Shown: one piece after another, positions 58,947-64,000 of the stretch
How positions within the stretch are numbered: the first letter of the stretch is position 1
Layout of the letters: the number at the start of each line of letters is the position of its first letter
Assembly: GCF_029784165.1 (NCBI RefSeq)
Contig: NC_073694.1
Coordinates: 23,384,506 to 23,448,505, forward strand
DNA length: 64,000 nt
Reading direction: 5' to 3'
Source: Wyeomyia smithii
Taxonomy: Eukaryota > Arthropoda > Insecta > Diptera > Culicidae
Translations under genes and position numbers: made by a program
The notes under the pieces: model-generated
The model's input: the letters and a program-made list of their open reading frames with translations, nothing else
What the model was told of the DNA's origin: nothing
Database searches by the model: none

Positions 58947-59808
58947 TAGGGTGTGGAATCGTTATATGGAAAAAACAAAACTTGATAGCAGAAAGCCAGA
59001 ACCAAGTTTTTTTTGTTATATTTGGGCCCCAAACAATCCTAAATTTATCGGAAGTCAATTAGTTTTGTCTTCGCTTGGCGCATTGCATCTCAAATTTATA
59101 TGGAGATTTGTATGGAAAAACCAACTGTTTTGCATTTTACATTCTAAAGAGCTCAAAATGGCCCAAACCATAGGTTTCATGACTTCAAATGGTAGGTTTT
59201 TTGATGCCTAACAGCTTGGCTGAAGACACCAAAGAGCTAGGGTGTCCCAAAAAAATACTAGAGCTGTTCAAAGTTGATTATGTCGAAATTTATGTAGCAA
59301 ATCATTTTTTCTGCCAACACTGCCAGTGTACCGGCGTCAATCAGATTTCCATTAGAAACACGTTGTAGATTCTACCTACGCCTAGAATATTGACCTAAAT
59401 TTATTTGCTTGATCCAGCTGAGTGTATAAACTCGTTACGACAGGTTACTTCTGATGGGAGTCCTAGTGACACCGGTACATTGGTAATGTTGGCAGAAAAC
59501 AAGATTTTCTGCATTTAAATCGACATACTCAACTTTGAACAGCTATAGCTCTTTTTTTGAACATCCTAGCTCTTCAGTGTCTTCTGCAAAGTTGTTAGGC
59601 ATCTAAAATACTATACTTTAACAAAATGTAGTGCCTTATAAGAGCATTATTGAGCTCTCTAGAAAGGTAAATTCTCATACAAATTTGACGGCAATGCGCC
59701 AAGCGGAGACAAAACCAATCGAATTCCGGAAAGTTTAGGGTTGTGTGGGGCCCCGAAAGGAACCAAAAAAACTTGGTTCTGGAAAATCGATCATTTTTCC
59801 CCACCCTA
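58947..59808. mobile_element. 862-bp palindromic hAT-like element with perfect 8-bp TSD
   Basis: The termini are TAGGGTG and CACCCTA. The flanks ATATTTAT at 58939-58946 and 59809-59816 are identical. Nearly the whole element folds back: blocks such as CAGAACCAAGTTTTTTT, GGGGCCCCA/TGGGGCCCC, TTGTCT.CGCTTGGCGCATTG and TGCCAACA.T.CCA.TGTACCGG occur in both arms, leaving a central spacer of only about 110 bp (near 59345-59455). An 8-bp duplication and a TAGGG terminus fit hAT. It is non-coding, so mobilised in trans if at all. Confidence 0.88.
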
Positions 59809-59816
59809 ATATTTAT

Positions 59817-60195
59817 ATTGTTACCAGGAAGAAGCTTTTATTTTGTTCTAATGAGTTTTCTAATCGATTTATGTCAGAGGGAATATCTCGACTAACCGTA
59901 GAAAGCACGTTAGCGTCTCTGCTTACGAGTCCATCCAACCCGTTTGGCCCTTCCTAACAACAATTACGTTAAAGTTGTTGAACTATCAAATTTGCTTCTA
60001 CAATCAATCTACTCGCATCCAGAGTTCCAGAGTGCATCCAGAGGAAAAAGTGACAGAACTGTGTGAAGGCGAATAATAAGAGCGTTCAGAGTACAATATT
60101 TCCACCTTTTTCATTCTATTCTACCCCTCATAAGGGAACTGCTCCATTATTCAACTCATTAAGCCAATATTCACGAAGAATGCACGGATTAAACA
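59817..60195. other. No recognisable feature
   Basis: Short segment between the palindromic element and the reverse transcriptase relic. No gene is seen. Confidence 0.35.
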
Positions 60196-60199
60196 CCAA

Positions 60200-60880
60200 A
60201 TTTTCATAATGACCTCCGTCTTATGGTGCGCTAGCACCAGTTTCCTGGAGTGTATCCAGTCTTCGACCTTGCGTATACAGTGCGCCGCCGTAAACTTGAC
60301 TCGATCTTCTCGATCGATCGATCGATCGACTCGCCGTAGACCTCTACTGCCGTGAGATGACAAAGTGACGTAAGTGCCACTTTCTCAAATATGAGTTTTT
60401 CATGCCAATTTGTTCATTATTCGAAGACCTATCTTTTGGTATCTTCCTTTTCGTTGTTACTTATTCGTACGTTGCATAAAATAAAAAAAAAAAAAACAAA
60501 GTGACGTTGGCACACATTTCCATACAAAAGTCATCTCACGGCAGTCTAGCGTTATGTCGTCTGCAAAGTCGAAGATCACAACTTCTACAGGGAACTTGAG
60601 TTTCAACACCCCATCATACATGACATTCCACAACACCGGTCGCAGGATAGAACCTTGCGGGACTCCTGCGGTAATTGGGACGCACTTCTGACCCTCCTCC
60701 GTGCTGTAAACAAGTACTCGGTTCTGGGAGTAATTTTCCAGAATCGTGTACAGCGACACCGGTACATGAATGCTCCTGAGCGCAAGCGATATGGAGTCCC
60801 AACTGGCGCTATTGAACGCATTCTTCACGTCATGCGTGACAATTTCGCAATAGCGTATGCCCATTTTCTTGCGCTGGAGT
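60200..60880 (-). pseudogene. R1-like non-LTR reverse transcriptase fragment
   Basis: Read on the minus strand from 60880: VTHDVKNAFNSASWDSI (the D-x-K-N-A-F block), AGVPQGSIL-PVLWNVMYDGVL, then FADDITL (the catalytic A/F-DD box) up to about 60550. The frame is then broken by a 198-bp insertion and resumes with VYGESI. An expanded GATC run (60311-60329) shifts the frame before TAAHCIRKVEDWI and LVLAHHKTEV, near 60205. The block order is that of R1-clade elements. Both ends are missing and the copy is dead. Confidence 0.85.
60347..60544. mobile_element. 198-bp MITE inside the reverse transcriptase relic
   Basis: Inverted termini CTGCCGTGAGATGAC (60347-60361 and the complement at 60530-60544) are flanked by TCTA at 60343-60346 and 60545-60548. 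Removing the element and one TCTA makes the minus-strand reading frame continuous from DDITL through EVYGES, which independently fixes the boundaries. An A-run lies near the right end. It is non-coding. The superfamily is unclear; the 4-bp duplication could also be read as TA-targeted. Confidence 0.88.
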
Positions 60881-60921
60881 GCTGTGTGTGTGTATGTGTA
60901 TCAGTGCGTGCATCTTTAGTA

Positions 60922-61143
60922 CACTAAGGTCGTGTTTTACGCGGATCCCGGAATTCACGCGTTTTTTTACGCGGATTCCGGAATTTACGCGGTATTTTTT
61001 TTGCGCGGATTTCGGTTTCCCTTCACTCGGAATGCAGAATTAACGATGGTTTTTTTACGCGGATTCCGGAATTTGCGCGGTTTTTTACGCGGATTCCGGA
61101 ATTTACGCGGCATGTATCCCCCGCGTAAAAAGCGACTTTAGTG
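60922..61143. mobile_element. 222-bp TA-flanked MITE with internal tandem repeats
   Basis: The ends CACTAAGGTCG and CGACTTTAGTG are inverted and each is flanked by TA (60920-60921 and 61144-61145), as in Tc1/mariner-type MITEs. The termini continue to TTTTACGCGG. The interior is four to five copies of an approximately 27-bp unit, TTTTTTACGCGGATTCCGG then AATTTACGCGG. It is non-coding; a short open frame across it is a product of the repeat. Confidence 0.85.
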
Positions 61144-61218
61144 TATTTATTTTTACACACCTATGACCTGACTTCCCACATCGATTCCTGATCAGCCTGT
61201 AAGCTGTGAGGCTGCAAT

Positions 61219-61361
61219 TTTAGCAGCGAGTGAAAAATTTTCCGAATATTGGGTACTTCTGCGAGAGAGTGTATAGGTAAACATTACCAAATTACTCTCA
61301 TCTGGATACTCCCGCAAGAGCGTGTACCCAACATTACAATTTTCACCACTTGCGCTAAATA
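61219..61361. repeat. Foldback sequence, about 50-bp imperfect arms
   Basis: The left arm (TTTAGCAGCGAGTG, ATTGGGTAC, GAGAGAGTGTA) is mirrored in the right arm (TACACGCTCTTGCG complement, GTACCCAA complement, TTTAGCGCAAGTGG complement). Probably a decayed MITE. Confidence 0.5.
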
Positions 61362-64000
61362 TCGTTCACGTAAATTAGTGTAATTTGGTTCGTTTTTTCG
61401 TTTGTGAACGATATTGTCGCGTCAGTTGAATATGATTTTTTTTTTCATGTTTGGGAATTATTTGTTAGCTTCAGATAGGTCGCGATTTTCCTCTAGCAGT
61501 GAAAAAGTGGTGTGCTGAATGTTGATTTTGATGTCCCGGCGGGTCAAGGTTATTCCGGTGGCCTGGTTGATTTCGATGGCCAAGATATCATTTGATGATT
61601 TCTATGACCGTCACACATAGGAGTACGTAGAACAAAATCCTGGCCAAAATCATTTTAATGACTTTTCAGATAGTGTTAAATGTGTTTTAACGTGGCTTTA
61701 TCTCTATTAAGCTTCATATTCAGACATAAAAACTTAATATTAACAAGATTCCATCAAGATCTAATCACCTAGCAGTGATATATCAACTTCTTTCTGCTAT
61801 TACTCAGCAATTCAAAAAAGTACAAATATAGTAAGAGCTTGTTCTGGTGAATATTTAATTGTCAGTAATGTCTATTATCTGCTACTTTTAAAGTCGTCAC
61901 TCGCTTTCAAAGGATCGTCTGATATGGTCTTGATAATGTTGGAAACCTCAGTGCTCCCAGTAGATCATTGAGTCATGGGAACTGCGTAACTCAACTCATC
62001 CAATGGTATAATTTCTCGTTTGCGTTTTGCGTCTCTTGCTTCGATCACTGCCATCAATCCTTTGCTTGAACGACATAATTGGGAAGTTTCCGACCAACTT
62101 TATAACATTATGGTTAAGCTATACCAATTTTGTCATATTTCGAAGCTGTCAATTTTATATAAACTAACTTTTGAAGCGACTCTGTTGACATCTGAAGATC
62201 GTGTGCTTCTTGGGAGATCATTGTTTTGATCTTTCGTGGTGACATTCGAGGGTTTCATTAAGTTTTACCTCCAGAATCAGGAACTTTTTAATTATCGAAT
62301 GTTCATAGCATTGCGCAATCAACCCGAATAGGGTATTTCTCGGCAAGTTATCACAAAATCTGAAAAACCTAATCAAATATTTTACAATCGATGTATGACA
62401 AAGGCATGATGAAGGAAGGGTTCCTTCAATCTGAATTCTTCAGTACCCCTGTTGACTCTCCTCCTAACAAAAATAAGTCCCTATTATAATAAAACTGGTG
62501 TGCGTAACATATGAAAATTCTCTCCAGGAAATTGTAACTAGGCGATATTGTTAGGATGGACAGAGGCTCGGTATAGTTGAGCAGTAAGCTTGAAACGGAA
62601 AGGTAATTACACACAAGCACTGATATGAATGATAAGGGTATCACTTACTTCAATAGTGTTACTGCTAATAATATGTAGTGAGGAGTTCAGAAAACACCTG
62701 GGCAATATCACAATTGATCTAAGCTCTGGTCGCAGTGATGAGTCCACACAGAAAAAAAGGCATGATGAATGTACTCATTTATTAAAAACAAAAATTCAGC
62801 AAATCTGAATGTCCCAACTTCGCATTGGTCGTAATTACGAATGGGTGAGCATGGGGCACATTTTCTTTCTGGTACTTATTTAGAAACACTTTTTTACTGG
62901 GACTTGCTGGGAACCCAAATAAAAATCCTTTTTTGTAAAAAAATTGTCGATCAAAAGAAACTAAAAAACACGTGTATGGTAATGCCTTGTTTTTAAGTTT
63001 TTTCAACCTATACAACACACCGACACAAATTTACAAATTTGTGACTTATTCATAGGCTCTAATTAATAATAAAGTTATGATAGTTACTGTAGTTTGTAAA
63101 CAACTCTGATAATTTCAAGATGGCCTGCAAACGAAGTAGTAAGTATCAGAGAATCCAAAAAGGGTCAATAGCACACTTGAATTATATTTTTCGTATTTTG
63201 GCCAGGTTTTTGACCGAAATACTCCTATGTGCGGCGAACCCTGTTATCAGAAGGTTGTAAAAATTAGACGAACACACAAGGTATCAATTTCTACAGTACG
63301 TGTTTATATCAAGTAAATCCAGATCAACTTTGCTCAAGACACCATTGTAATCAAAGTAGCTGTTTATCTGATATAGAAGATTTTATTCACCAGTCATCAT
63401 TTTGGATAGTCCCTTTGAAAACAGCAGTCACGAGCCAACATGCACAGCGGATATCATAAAATGACCTCATTTTGATAAAACCTATGAAAAGTTTCCGCGA
63501 AATCGGAAATAGTAGATCAGGATCGATTTGCGAAATAGCATGGAATGACTCTGCTAATAGGTTGTTTTTTAAACAATTTCGTTTTTTAAAGCAGAATTTA
63601 GTTGCTCCCACGCTGTTTTGCAACTTCAAATAAATGATTTCGGGGCGCTGAAAAGTGCCATTTGTTTTGTCACAATAGTGGCACCCGCCCAATCCGTTAA
63701 TTTTTTGGTCATTGCGAATTACCATTTGTATGTAACGCACACACACACAATCACAGATTCTTAATTTACATAATTCAATCTAGCTCGACAATCAAACTAT
63801 GATCGCATTGAGTGAGAAACAATTCAACTTCAAGAACTTTTAGCCCCTCATTTTTAACTGCAAATTGTTTTCAATTGCTAGTTTAGCTTCAACTTCGGAC
63901 CCAGGTTACTAGCTCTTCTGGCAACAGCAAACATACGGAAGTCTAAATTTACCTGCTTCACCGCTTGGCTCAGGTACTATCTTATGTCGAGTTCGTTTTC
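61362..64000. other. No gene recognised
   Basis: AT-rich sequence. Open frames at 62782-63018 and 63387-63746 (both minus) have no domain I recognise. 63749-63860 is a diverged partner of 3406-3520, and a short (CA)n lies at 63738-63749. Confidence 0.4.

Noticed and set aside
60928..61135. CRISPR-like spaced direct repeats
   Set aside because: The repeats are tandem without unique spacers, sit inside a TA-flanked MITE, and the genome is eukaryotic.

Overview
The window looks like nuclear DNA of a dipteran insect, most likely a culicine mosquito with a large, repeat-rich genome. The evidence is an R&R (chitin-binding) cuticular protein exon, a DD37E mariner-type transposase relic of the kind known from mosquitoes, insect-type tRNA-derived SINEs, fragments of three kinds of non-LTR reverse transcriptase, and very low gene density in AT-rich DNA. 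The species cannot be named from sequence alone.

Two host protein-coding loci are supported. On the minus strand at 9954-11091 lies a BTB-BACK-PHR-like gene. It has a credible 59-bp intron but its frame is broken inside the BTB domain. On the plus strand at 43313-44983 lies the last (large) exon of a secreted CPR-family cuticular protein with a Glu/Thr/Pro/Gln-rich tail. Its 3'UTR runs to about 45.4-45.9 kb. The start codon lies on a separate upstream exon. A speculative candidate is an ATG directly followed by a splice donor at 12365, 31 kb upstream.

Almost everything else is mobile or repetitive. 4.0-5.8 kb is a repeat interrupted by a 109-bp TTA-flanked MITE and a 1.2-kb element, and 7.8-8.25 kb is its uninterrupted copy. 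12.9-16.5 kb holds a SINE with a 14-bp target duplication, a local duplication, a foldback element and a hAT-like MITE. 17.94-21.81 kb and 49.7-52.45 kb are composite copies of the same family as the 1.2-kb element, and contain TATA/CCAAT-like promoter modules. 27.7-28.8 and 29.8-31.6 kb carry further terminal-repeat elements. 31.74-33.53 kb is an unusual degenerate GGATTT/GAATTT array. 37.0-43.3 and 46.1-46.6 kb carry a second degenerate motif, rich in ACTTTT and GACA, that surrounds the cuticle exon. 57.9-61.15 kb stacks a dead mariner, an 862-bp palindromic hAT-like element with a perfect 8-bp target duplication, an R1-like reverse transcriptase split by a 198-bp MITE, and a TA-flanked MITE with internal tandem repeats.

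More GC-balanced, apparently single-copy islands (about 0.6-1.4, 9.1-9.8, 17.1-17.8, 22.9-23.7, 34.9-36.1 and 53.7-56.2 kb) hold no gene I can defend. They may be untranslated exons or regulatory DNA. I see no operon, CRISPR array, defence locus or viral insertion, and no convincing undescribed multi-gene system. The most informative material is the nested-insertion record and the promoter-bearing repeat family.
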